Shown: piece after piece, positions 44,720-53,219 of the stretch
How the letters are laid out: every line of letters starts with the position of its first letter
Position numbering within the stretch: position 1 is the first letter of the stretch
Origin: Rippkaea orientalis PCC 8801
GTDB lineage: Bacteria > Cyanobacteriota > Cyanobacteriia > Cyanobacteriales > Microcystaceae
NCBI RefSeq assembly: GCF_000021805.1
Contig: NC_011726.1
Coordinates: 1,488,001 to 1,552,000, forward strand
DNA: 64,000 bases
Direction: 5' to 3'
Made by a program: the position numbers and the translations under genes
Notes under the pieces: generated by a model
What the model saw: the letters and a program-made list of their open reading frames with translations, nothing else
What the model was told of the DNA's origin: nothing
The model's database searches: none

Positions 44720-45328
44720 TTAATTAATTTTTTTGCTTTCATCACAAAGAGAAATAATTCGGTTTACAAAAGCTTTCAGTTCTGGACAAGCTTGAATAGC
44801 AAGCATCAAATCATTCTTCTCCAAAATTTTTTGGCTATGAATGGTCTTATCATAATCTTGCCTTCCTCCCAATTTAAAAATTTCTTTAATATGGTAAGAA
44901 GGGGGTTTCTGGTGATTTACGGTTTCAGGAGAACCACTAGGAGCAGAGCGATTATGTTTTGCTAATGCTTGAATAGTGCTCCAGTATGAAAGGAGCCATG
45001 CTTCAAAGTCATGCAGTGCTGTGTGAGGATAAAATTGGGGGTTATTATCAACCCACTTCATCATTTGGGCTTTAGCATCAGCCGCATCTCGAAAATCCTG
45101 CTTCCCTGTATAAACATCTGTGAGCGCAATTACAGCATCATAAGAAGCCTTGCCAGTTAATAGATTCTCAACGATGCGCTTAAGTTTGTCTTGTTTGGGA
45201 ATGGGACTATCGTACTTAAAAAACTTGAGTCTTGGCATTTGCTGATTTAAATAATTTTTTAAAAAATCACAAAGCTTAGTTTTGAAAAATTTTTCTGTAC
45301 TCCCTTCGACTAAAATAGCAATTTTCAT
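44720..45328 (-). CDS. DUF4276 family protein (TOPRIM-like)
   Basis: 202 aa from the ATG at 45328. The start MKIAILVEGSTEKFF places Glu8 in the TOPRIM-type 'VEGxTE' motif. ALTDVYTG and HDFEAWLLSY supply further acidic residues. DUF4276 proteins resemble the nuclease half of OLD-type systems. Its ATG overlaps the stop of the upstream AAA ATPase by four bases, so the two are translated as a unit. By analogy with OLD, Gabija and PARIS, the pair may sense phage and cleave nucleic acid. Defence activity is inferred, not shown. Confidence 0.85.
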   Translation of the reverse strand: MKIAILVEGSTEKFFKTKLCDFLKNYLNQQMPRLKFFKYDSPIPKQDKLKRIVENLLTGKASYDAVIALTDVYTGKQDFRDAADAKAQMMKWVDNNPQFYPHTALHDFEAWLLSYWSTIQALAKHNRSAPSGSPETVNHQKPPSYHIKEIFKLGGRQDYDKTIHSQKILEKNDLMLAIQACPELKAFVNRIISLCDESKKIN

Positions 45329-46473
45329 GGTTGCCCACCGATTACATTCATTGCCCAAACTTGATCAAGGCTGTAGTCCTCTAACCATTTATCCAAATCA
45401 AGCGTATCTGCCCAAGTCATTGTTGCCTCACCTTCTTCAAGGTCACAGATTAAAACTTCATCTGGTTTAAGAAACCTAATCAGTCGATCTGAATGAGTTG
45501 CTACTATAAGCTGTGTATGTTTTGAAGCTTCTCTCATCAAATATACTAAATATCTCAAAAGCTCAGGATGTAAGCTAACTTCTGGCTCATCTAGCAAAGT
45601 AATTGTCGTTAAACTCTGGCTTTGTAAAAGGGTCACTAACCAAAGGAAACGTAGTGTTCCTTCTGATAATTCATGCACATATATGGGTTGAGAAAAGTTT
45701 CTATCTGTCCAAGTCATGGAAATAGTTCCGGCAGCAACAGGAGGAAAATTTAATCTCTCAAAATCTGGAAATGCTGTAGAAATAACATCTTCAACCATTT
45801 CAAAACGATCTCTATCTGTTTCCCGAAGATCATAGAGACAGGAAACCAAATCTTCACCGCTTGCACCAGGTAGCTTGGCAGGACGCATTGGCTGAGGTAA
45901 GCGAATTGGGCTTTTCCCAGAAACATCAAGTGCTCCATAGTAAGTGCAAGAAGCAAGACTTTTTCTCAAGTTTTCAGGTTCACGATACATTTTAGGAACT
46001 TGAGAGAGAGAGGTTTCTAGATAATTATGATCCCAATTTGGTGTGAGCAGTTTACGATCTTCTTGACTAAAATATTTAATATCTAAACCAAAAGATTCAA
46101 TATATTTGAATGGTTCAGGTGCATTTGGATTGTTTTGCTGTGTTAAACTCTCTTCCTGAATTTCATAAGACAAGCCTTTCGGTGACAAGGTTAAGCCATA
46201 CTTCAACGGCTCTCTTTCGGGTACTTTCATTGACACAGTAATCCCAAGATCTTGTTCTTTACCTCTGGTTAAAATCTCATTTAATCCACCTTTAGATTGC
46301 AATGTTTCTTGTAATTTACCATTGGCTGAAGCAGCTAGTATTGAAAGAACATCCAAAAAAGAGGTTTTTCCTGCTCCATTCGCCCCAATCATGACGATAA
46401 GATCTCTCATCTCAAGGTCAACTTGTCGAAGTCGGCGAAAGCCTCTCACTGATATATTTTCAAATCTGTCCAT
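45325..46473 (-). CDS. AAA family ATPase (RecF/OLD-like ABC ATPase) paired with DUF4276
   Basis: 382 aa. The N-terminal FENISVRGFRRLRQVDLEM leads into Walker A GANGAGKTS (residues 30-38). The signature ELSEGTLRFLWLV and Walker B ITLLDEPEVSLHPELL are near the C-terminus, then the switch His in VATHSDRLI. This SMC/RecF-like ATPase lacks a fused nuclease, and the separate DUF4276 gene downstream (ATGA overlap) probably supplies it. The layout matches two-gene OLD-like or PARIS-like immunity modules. It lies in a patch with toxin-antitoxin relics. Confidence 0.88.
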   Translation of the reverse strand: MDRFENISVRGFRRLRQVDLEMRDLIVMIGANGAGKTSFLDVLSILAASANGKLQETLQSKGGLNEILTRGKEQDLGITVSMKVPEREPLKYGLTLSPKGLSYEIQEESLTQQNNPNAPEPFKYIESFGLDIKYFSQEDRKLLTPNWDHNYLETSLSQVPKMYREPENLRKSLASCTYYGALDVSGKSPIRLPQPMRPAKLPGASGEDLVSCLYDLRETDRDRFEMVEDVISTAFPDFERLNFPPVAAGTISMTWTDRNFSQPIYVHELSEGTLRFLWLVTLLQSQSLTTITLLDEPEVSLHPELLRYLVYLMREASKHTQLIVATHSDRLIRFLKPDEVLICDLEEGEATMTWADTLDLDKWLEDYSLDQVWAMNVIGGQP

Positions 46474-46531
46474 ATAGCTGTAATTACCAATAATTTTCGT
46501 TAACGCACTCTACAAGAGCAGCGATCGCACT

Positions 46532-46741
46532 TTATGTCCTCAGTTGTTCTAACTTCTGCTTGATTAGCCTTTCAACCTCTTCAACCTCAGCATTCGATTT
46601 TGGAATGTCAAAAGTCTCTGGAGATGCTTCTGCCGTAAAGCGGTCAACAAAGGCATGAAATGCAGCCTGATCATCAGGGTGAGCAACGACATAAGCTCTT
46701 AGTTCCCTCTTAGTCATGGTACTAAAGTTAGGCTGCATCAT
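46532..46741 (-). CDS. DUF6887 family small protein
   Basis: 69 aa from the ATG at 46741. The pattern MQPNFSTMTKRELRAYVVAHPDDQAAFHAFVDRF and ending VERLIKQKLEQL fits the cyanobacterial DUF6887 family, usually encoded together with DUF6888. Function is unknown. The GGAGG ribosome site lies inside the end of the upstream gene, and the ATG overlaps its stop by four bases; an ATG four codons earlier is less likely. Confidence 0.8.
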   Translation of the reverse strand: MMQPNFSTMTKRELRAYVVAHPDDQAAFHAFVDRFTAEASPETFDIPKSNAEVEEVERLIKQKLEQLRT

Positions 46742-46935
46742 AAAAACCTCCAAAGACCATTGCGGTAAATTTCTATTTCTATATTATCTCCACCCAGAAG
46801 AAACACATTACCTGTGCGCTCATCAAGACGGACAACAAAGATGGGGGTAAAGGTGTTAGTCAAGGACTGGCAGAGGATCACACATCTGATAGCTTGTTCG
46901 GCAGTTGGCAAAATTAGTATATCTCTATGAAGCAA
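46738..46935 (-). CDS. DUF6888 family small protein
   Basis: 65 aa. The sequence PTAEQAIRCVILCQSLTNTFTPIFVVRLDERTGNVFLLGGDNIEIEIYRNGLWRF matches the DUF6888 pattern that accompanies DUF6887 in many cyanobacteria. It overlaps DUF6887 as ATGA. The pair behaves like a mobile, toxin-antitoxin-like cassette in distribution, but no activity has been assigned as far as I know. Confidence 0.8.
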   Translation of the reverse strand: MLHRDILILPTAEQAIRCVILCQSLTNTFTPIFVVRLDERTGNVFLLGGDNIEIEIYRNGLWRFL

Positions 46936-47031
46936 TAGGCAGAAAATCTATTATTTTACAGTTTTAGAGCTTTTCCTCAAAGCTTACTCTGATGATCCTA
47001 ACATTACTATTTCTTGAATCAGCATAAGTTT

Positions 47032-47058
47032 GGTGCGTTACACTTTCGTTAACGCACC
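47032..47058. repeat. GGTGCGTTA hairpin repeat
   Basis: GGTGCGTTA pairs with TAACGCACC around an 8-base loop, followed by CTACAAGATCAGCGATCGCAC. A similar half-copy is at 46500-46535 and a related hairpin at 12643-12669. The surrounding 200 bases have no gene. Confidence 0.65.
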
Positions 47059-47134
47059 CTACAAGATCAGCGATCGCACTACAAGATCGGCTAGAATCAC
47101 ACTTGTTAGACATTGCTCCCATAATGATCGTTTT

Positions 47135-47776
47135 TTAATAGTAGTTATTCATGAATATTCTTATTTTATTTCTGAGTTTCTCCTCAGCTTCACGTTTGAT
47201 GATTTCAACTCTTCTTTGAGTCTCTTGCTTTTTCTTCTCATTATATTTTTTATTTACTGAATCTAGTAATATGCCGATCAACATACCTAGTACTGGTGGA
47301 ATAAGCAAAGTTAGAAGGAGTACACCACCTGAAGTTGAGCTAGCTATTCCAATACATACTGAAAATGAGATAAGACATCCAGCACCACATCCAGTAGCAG
47401 TACTTTGAACTGACTTTTGTTGAGCTTCTTCAATAAGCCTTTTTCCCTCTCTTTCTTTTTTTGAAATCTCGTCAAGATAAGGACTTAGCTCAACTATAAA
47501 CTCGTTCATAAAAAAGCGATCTTCCTCTATAGCTAAATCTAAACTTTCACCTGTTGAGTTCTTGATAATTTGAAGGATCTTATAAAGATCTTCAGCCTTC
47601 CAAGATGTTCCACAGTCTAGGCAAGCATTTATATTTCTATCTTCACCTGTAACAGCTCCAATAGCACCTCCTACAACTCCAAATAAAGCCCATCCAGCAG
47701 CAGCTCGTCCCCAACTAATGTTGGTTTCTTTTGTAAGCTGAATATAATCTGAACCACAATTAGGACAATTAGCCAT
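47135..47776 (-). CDS. Zinc-ribbon membrane protein, unknown function
   Basis: 213 aa. N-terminal zinc ribbon: CPNCGSDYIQL ... CLDCGTSW. A small hydrophobic glycine-rich segment (GWALFGVVGGAIGAV) lies within it. A charged helical region follows, then two membrane helices (GCLISFSVCIGIASSTSGGVLLLTLLIPPVLGMLIGILL) and a basic coiled coil (KKYNEKKKQETQRRVEIIKREAEEKL). It is encoded alone at the right end of the accessory patch. I do not recognise a named family beyond the zinc ribbon. Confidence 0.7.
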   Translation of the reverse strand: MANCPNCGSDYIQLTKETNISWGRAAAGWALFGVVGGAIGAVTGEDRNINACLDCGTSWKAEDLYKILQIIKNSTGESLDLAIEEDRFFMNEFIVELSPYLDEISKKEREGKRLIEEAQQKSVQSTATGCGAGCLISFSVCIGIASSTSGGVLLLTLLIPPVLGMLIGILLDSVNKKYNEKKKQETQRRVEIIKREAEEKLRNKIRIFMNNYY

Positions 47777-47946
47777 TATTGCTACCTACATTCAACACTC
47801 TGTCAAGGAATATGAATAACAAATTACACAGAATTTAAGAGTTTGTTTAACTGTCAATTTTTGTATTGTACTTATAGTATAATGTACTGTCTTAATGAGA
47901 TAATACCCAAAATCACGGATAACTGTCAATTCTCTTTAATAATTAA

Positions 47947-50900
47947 TTACAATTTAATCCCCAATACTTGAGTATAAGCACCCCTTGCTTGAGTTACTCC
48001 GATAGTTCTTTCCGATGCTTCAATCATGGGACGACGCAAACTAACAACAATAAATTGCGCTTGTTTGGCCTGTTGTTGTATCATTTTAGAGAGTCTTTCT
48101 ACATTGGCTCCATCTAAAAACATATCGACTTCATCAAAGGCATAAAAGGGAGAAGGACGGTATCTTTGTAGGGAAAAAATAAAGCTTAATGCGGTTAAGG
48201 ATTTTTCTCCTCCTGACATAGAACTTAACCGTTGAACGGGTTTTCCTTTGGGATGCGCGACTAAATTTAGTCCTCCTTCAAAGGGGTTTTCTTCGTTCTC
48301 TAATTGTAAATATCCATCTCCATCGGAAAGGGTGGCAAAAATGGTTTTAAAGTTCTCATTAACCGCATCAAAGGCTTCTTTAAATGAGCGAAATCTTAGG
48401 GTAGTAAAGTTTTCTATTCTGAGTAATAATTCAGTTCTTTCTGACTCTAATGTGGTTAATTTTTCGGTTAGTTCGTTTAACCGTTCTTGGGTTTTTTCGT
48501 GTTCTTCTAACGCTAACATATTAACGGGTTCCATCGCTTCTAAGCGTTTTTGTCCGTTACGGATTTCTTTTTGCAGTTGTTCAATATGAGGCGTTAAATC
48601 GGTAGTCTCTAGGTCAATTTCTGCGAGTAGAGGGACTTCGGGTAAAGGTTCAGGGAGTTCATTTTGTTGGCTTTCTAATTGTTCTTCTAGGGTAATTAAA
48701 GCTTCTTTTCTTTCCTGTTGAGTTGTTTCTAATTTCTCTAATTGCCAAGCTTTTTGTTGTTGATTTTTTTGCAAAGATTGTAAGGTTTCTTCTTTGCGAT
48801 CGCGGTCTTTTTTGGTTTGCCCTAATTTGATATTCAACTGTTCTAATAAACTTTCTAATTCTTCAATTTTTTGCTTAATCTCAACTAATTTAGTTTCAAT
48901 TTCCGAGCCTTCTTTTTTAAGATTAATTGCTTGACTTTTATCCGTTTCTATGCGTTGCTTTCCTTCGGTGATTTTTTCCCGAAAACGCTGACATTGATTG
49001 TCTAGATCTTTTAACCGTTCTTCTTCTTTTCTGAGTTCCTGTTCCCGTTCCTGTAAAGAGTTTTCCTGAGTCTTAATAAGGGTTTGAATTTCTTGCCATT
49101 CGCTATTAGTTTGAGATTGTTCCAATTCTTCTAAGCGTTGTTGTTCGGTCTTTAATTGGCTTTCTAAGACGGGAATTTCTGCCTCTAAAATAGTTAATTG
49201 ACTGGTAACTATTTCTAACTCTTGTCGATGGGTAGCTAATTGTAAGCTGATTTTCTCTTTTTGTTCGCTTAACCGTTTAATTTCTTTCTCGAATTGTTGG
49301 CGTTTTAATTGATGTTCTCTTTCGCTTTGCCTTAATTCTGTTAGGCTTCGTGAAAGTTCCTTGATTTCTACATATTTTTGTGCTAACTTTTCTTCATTTC
49401 GAGCTAGTAAATTATCCAAATCTGCGAGACGTTGCTTAATAGCTTTAAGTTCTTCTGACTCGCCTCTAGTAACGGTTCCAAAGCGAATATTTGACCGTTT
49501 TGGCTGACTTCCTCCCGTCATTGCGCCGCTAGTTTCGAGGATGTCTCCTTCTAATGTAACGATGCGTTGCTGTCCCAAATGGGAACGCGCATCATTGAGG
49601 GTTTCAAACACCACTGTATTACCCAAAACATAGGCGAAAATGTCCGAGTGTTCAGGTTTACATAATACTAGGTTAACTGCGAGATCGATAAACCCTTTGG
49701 ACTGACGCAGGAGGGGGTTATCTTGAATTTTTGGGGATTTAATTTTGGTCAGGGGTAAAAAAGTTGCTCTTCCGGCTTTAGCTTTCTTTAATAATTCGAT
49801 TCCAGCAGCAGCAATACTATCATCTTCGACTACAATATAAGTCAGTCTTGCTCCGGCGGCAATTTCTAAGGCTAATTGATAGCGAGGGTTGACTTGTCCG
49901 AGTTGGGCAACTAATCCACAAACGCCAGGGAGATCGGATGATAAAATGAGTTGAGTAGCGTAGGTTCCTTGTGCTTCTTGTTGCGCTTGTTGGGATGCTT
50001 CTAAACGATCAAGTTGACGTTGTTTTTCCCGATGTTCTTTAATTAACCGATCTTGGGTTTCTTGTAGGATACTATTTGCTTGTTCTGTTGCGGCTAATTT
50101 TTCTGCGAGGGTTTGTATGTCTTGGGTGGATGTCGTTGCTTGATGGGATAAAGTATTTAATTCTTGGTGTTGACTGTTGAGTTCAGTTTCTATTTCCTGT
50201 AGTTGTTGAGTTTCATTATCAATGGTTTTGTTTAATTGTTGACGACGTTCATTGAGTTTTGCTTGTTGGGTTCGTTGGGGGTTCAGCGTATCTTGAATAG
50301 CAGTAATTTTCCGACTTAATGCACTTTGTTCTTGAACCCAAGCATCGGATGCTTCTGCAATAGCGTTTGCTTGGGTTCTCACCATTTCTAGGGTTTGACG
50401 GGTGCGATCGCGTTGTTGGATCAAAAATGGTATAGTATTGTTGTCTAATTCAAGGGTTTCTTGGGTCAGATGGGTTAAATTGTGTTCGAGTTGTGCAATG
50501 GTATTTTGGGTTTCTTGAAGAGATTTTTGGTTCTGTTGTGTTAAAGTGAGTAATTCTTGTTGACGTTGTTCGAGTTGGTTGCGTTGCGCTTTTTGGGTAG
50601 CTAATTTTGACGCAACCGTTAACTGTTCATCTTCTCCTAATGCTTTAACTTGACGGTTGAGTTGTTCGAGTTCGCTGCTAGTTTGACTAATTTGTTGAGA
50701 TAAGTTGGTTAACTGTTCTTTGAGTTGGGTTGCTTCTTGTTCCCCCGTGGTAATTTGGGACTGAAGACGGGATGCTTGTTGTTGTAAAGACTTCCACACT
50801 AAGACGAGTTCCCATTGTTGCTTTTCTTGAACTTGAACTCGCAATTTTTGATACTTTTCTGCTTTAATACGATCAGCCGCTAATCTTTCTAGCGATCGCT

Positions 50901-51627
50901 GTAATTCCGTTTGAATAATTTGACATCTTTCTTCTCTTTCTCTGACTTCTTCTAAGGTTTCTTTTGTTTTTTCAATTTTGCGATCAAATTCAGCAACTCC
51001 TGCTAATTCATCAATAATTTGTCGTCTTTCCTTAGAGTTCATGGAGATAATGCGAGTTACATCCCCTTGTAAGACAACATTGTAACCTTCGGGATAGATG
51101 CGTAAACGGTTTAATTGTTCGTGGAGTTCATTAACATTACACGCTTCCCCGTTGATATAGTAATTCGAGGAATAACTTCCCCCTTTCGTCACCCGTAACC
51201 GTCTTGTTACCGTCCATTCACTGTTACGAACTAACTTTTTATTGTCGATGGGAGTTTCTTCTGCGTCAGGGAGGTGATGACCATTGCTATGATTATCTTC
51301 AACGACTGTTACCTGTGTCACGGGGGGACTATTAAGACTAAATTCTTGTAAGTCTTCTAAGTCAGAAACATCAAAGGTAACAGATACACTCGCTTCTTGG
51401 GTCTTGCGATTATTACTATGATTGTGGTTGACTAAGTCTGGAAGACGTTCCGCACGCATTCCTTTTGAAGTAGCCAGTCCCAGACAAAATAATAGCGCAT
51501 CGAGAATATTAGATTTACCTGACCCATTGGGACCCGACACCACCGTAAACCCCGTCAAAAAGGGTATGGAGGTGGTTCCTCCAAAAGATTTGAAGTGCGA
51601 AAGTTCGATGCGCTTGATATGAACCAT
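47947..51627 (-). CDS. smc: Chromosome segregation protein SMC
   Basis: 1226 aa. The head N-half has Walker A GPNGSGKSN in KSFGGTTSIPFLTGFTVVSGPNGSGKS. A long coiled coil follows. The hinge (GVCGLVAQLGQVNPRYQLALEIAAG ... LEGDILETSGAMTGG) lies in the centre, then a second coiled coil. The head C-half has the LSSMSGGEKSLTAL signature and Walker B FYAFDEVDMFLDG. It forms the ScpAB-bound ring that organises and separates chromosomes. The head has a cyanobacterium-type insertion (~residues 75-150). Monocistronic and divergent from grrP. Confidence 0.97.
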   Translation of the reverse strand: MVHIKRIELSHFKSFGGTTSIPFLTGFTVVSGPNGSGKSNILDALLFCLGLATSKGMRAERLPDLVNHNHSNNRKTQEASVSVTFDVSDLEDLQEFSLNSPPVTQVTVVEDNHSNGHHLPDAEETPIDNKKLVRNSEWTVTRRLRVTKGGSYSSNYYINGEACNVNELHEQLNRLRIYPEGYNVVLQGDVTRIISMNSKERRQIIDELAGVAEFDRKIEKTKETLEEVREREERCQIIQTELQRSLERLAADRIKAEKYQKLRVQVQEKQQWELVLVWKSLQQQASRLQSQITTGEQEATQLKEQLTNLSQQISQTSSELEQLNRQVKALGEDEQLTVASKLATQKAQRNQLEQRQQELLTLTQQNQKSLQETQNTIAQLEHNLTHLTQETLELDNNTIPFLIQQRDRTRQTLEMVRTQANAIAEASDAWVQEQSALSRKITAIQDTLNPQRTQQAKLNERRQQLNKTIDNETQQLQEIETELNSQHQELNTLSHQATTSTQDIQTLAEKLAATEQANSILQETQDRLIKEHREKQRQLDRLEASQQAQQEAQGTYATQLILSSDLPGVCGLVAQLGQVNPRYQLALEIAAGARLTYIVVEDDSIAAAGIELLKKAKAGRATFLPLTKIKSPKIQDNPLLRQSKGFIDLAVNLVLCKPEHSDIFAYVLGNTVVFETLNDARSHLGQQRIVTLEGDILETSGAMTGGSQPKRSNIRFGTVTRGESEELKAIKQRLADLDNLLARNEEKLAQKYVEIKELSRSLTELRQSEREHQLKRQQFEKEIKRLSEQKEKISLQLATHRQELEIVTSQLTILEAEIPVLESQLKTEQQRLEELEQSQTNSEWQEIQTLIKTQENSLQEREQELRKEEERLKDLDNQCQRFREKITEGKQRIETDKSQAINLKKEGSEIETKLVEIKQKIEELESLLEQLNIKLGQTKKDRDRKEETLQSLQKNQQQKAWQLEKLETTQQERKEALITLEEQLESQQNELPEPLPEVPLLAEIDLETTDLTPHIEQLQKEIRNGQKRLEAMEPVNMLALEEHEKTQERLNELTEKLTTLESERTELLLRIENFTTLRFRSFKEAFDAVNENFKTIFATLSDGDGYLQLENEENPFEGGLNLVAHPKGKPVQRLSSMSGGEKSLTALSFIFSLQRYRPSPFYAFDEVDMFLDGANVERLSKMIQQQAKQAQFIVVSLRRPMIEASERTIGVTQARGAYTQVLGIKL

Positions 51628-51823
51628 AAGGCGCAGATCGTTAACCTGATAGTCACAAAATGGGCAGTTTATCTTAGTCTAGCAGGTTTTGACGGTTTCG
51701 CGGTACAAAAGTTCCAGTTAGTGGGACGTTAGCTTATTGCAAGCTCAAATCTCGCCTAAACTAGCTTTATACTTAGCGAATACGCTATTATTAGTCCTTG
51801 TATCCTAACGGGAAGAGAAGTTA

Positions 51824-52732
51824 ATGTTAAAAAAACTATCTTTAGCTTGCCTAACGCTCTTACTTGTGCTAGGGGAAGCAAAAACCAGTTTATCAGAAAC
51901 CGTCATAGAAAAAGTGGCCCGTACGGGAGTTTTAACAGCAGGATCTCGTTTAAATTTAATTCCTTATTCCTATTTTAATGACAAAGAGGAATTAGACGGC
52001 TATTCTCTAGCGGTGCTTAATCTGATTCGAGAAGACCTTGAAAAACAATTAGGAAAACCCATTAAATTAGAGATTATTGAAGCACAAGACATCAGCGAAA
52101 GAATCCCTAAACTAATGAGTGGGGATATTGATATTAGTTGTGATACGGTGTTTACTTGGGAACGAGATAAATTTGTCGATTTTTCTCTTAGCTATGGGGT
52201 TTCTGGAGTCAGATTATTAGTGCCTAAAAATAGTACCTTGGGAACACCAGAATCTTTAGAAGGGAAGCGTGTTGCCATTATTCCCCACACGGTTATTGGA
52301 GATACGATCAAATTAGTCCAACCCAAAGCGACTTTAATACCCGTTAACAATTTTACTGAAGGAATTGAAGCACTCAAAGCAGGGAAAGTAGATGCGATCG
52401 CAGGAGATAGTATCATCCTAGATGGAGAACGTCAACGCTTAAAATCTGATAACTATCAATTAGTTCCAGAAGACCCCTATGCACGCTATGGAATTGCTTG
52501 TATGGTTCCCGAAGGCAATTCTACCTTTTTGAATTTAGTTAACTATTCCATTGCTAAATTAATGCAAGGCTATTTGATTGGAGATCCCAAATATCAAGAG
52601 ATAATCAATCGTTGGATAGGACCAGAAGGCGTTGTTACCATCGTTAAGCCTGAAGCCATCAAAGACTTTTTTGAATATACTATTATAACTCGAGAACAGG
52701 TTCCCTTATCTCCCGAAACTAATCAAAAATAG
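51824..52732 (+). CDS. grrP: GrrP-type extracellular substrate-binding-like protein
   Basis: 302 aa. A Sec signal (KKLSLACLTLLLVLGEAKTSLSE) is followed by a bacterial extracellular solute-binding family 3 fold: IEKVARTGVLTAGSRLNLIPYSYFNDKEELDGYSLAVLNLI, GDIDISCDTVFTWERDKFVDFS and EGKRVAIIPHTVIGD. No transporter genes are adjacent. Instead it directly precedes grrA and grrM, as in the cyanobacterial GRRM RiPP loci, where this orphan binding protein is a regular partner. It is presumably periplasmic and may bind or deliver the modified product; this is inference. Confidence 0.88.
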   Translation: MLKKLSLACLTLLLVLGEAKTSLSETVIEKVARTGVLTAGSRLNLIPYSYFNDKEELDGYSLAVLNLIREDLEKQLGKPIKLEIIEAQDISERIPKLMSGDIDISCDTVFTWERDKFVDFSLSYGVSGVRLLVPKNSTLGTPESLEGKRVAIIPHTVIGDTIKLVQPKATLIPVNNFTEGIEALKAGKVDAIAGDSIILDGERQRLKSDNYQLVPEDPYARYGIACMVPEGNSTFLNLVNYSIAKLMQGYLIGDPKYQEIINRWIGPEGVVTIVKPEAIKDFFEYTIITREQVPLSPETNQK

Positions 52733-52767
52733 TGCTGTTTGAAATATCATTTTAAGGAGTCAAGACT

Positions 52768-53196
52768 TTGAAACTTACTACAACCAGTTGGCTAGGCTTT
52801 TTAGTTACCTTATCCGCGCTAAATCTTCCTGCTGCTAAAGCCATTAATCCTGCTACAACCTCCGAAACCCTATCAGTATCCCAACCCTTAGAAAGCCGTT
52901 TATCTCGACTTTCAACAACCTTAAAAGCGAGAGAAACTATCATCTCTGATATCCCTTTAACTAAACCCATTGATGTTGCGATTGGTTGGGGTGATGGACG
53001 AGGTAACAGAGGATTTGTTAATACAAACCGTGGCGGTTGGGGTAATGCCAATAGCGGCGGTTTTGGTAATATCAATCCTTGGCGCAATGGTTGGGCCGAT
53101 GCAGGAGGTTTCCGTAACCATGGAGGCGGAGGATTTGTGAATCGTGGCGGTGGTGGAGGATTCGTCAATCGTGGTGGCGGATTTATCAATCGTTAA
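52768..53196 (+). CDS. grrA: GrrA-type precursor peptide of a cyclophane RiPP
   Basis: 142 aa. The N-terminal Sec signal KLTTTSWLGFLVTLSALNLPAAKA is followed by a leader with SVSQPLESRLSRLSTTL. The Gly/Asn/Arg-rich core has aromatic-x-Asn/Asp triplets (WGD, FVN, WGN, FGN, WRN, WAD, FRN, FVN, FVN, FIN). In this family the partner radical-SAM enzyme links the aromatic ring to Asn or Asp to form three-residue cyclophanes. The start is TTG, eight bases after AAGGAGT. grrP lies 35 bases upstream and grrM 23 bases downstream. Confidence 0.9.
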   Translation: MKLTTTSWLGFLVTLSALNLPAAKAINPATTSETLSVSQPLESRLSRLSTTLKARETIISDIPLTKPIDVAIGWGDGRGNRGFVNTNRGGWGNANSGGFGNINPWRNGWADAGGFRNHGGGGFVNRGGGGGFVNRGGGFINR

Positions 53197-53219
53197 TTCA
53201 TAATCAATAATGAGATGCC

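Noticed and set aside
52752-53189. Pro-rich minus-strand frame opposite grrA
   Set aside because: It is the antisense of the Gly-rich repeats (GGN/CCN symmetry) and has no ribosome site; grrA has a signal peptide and operon context.
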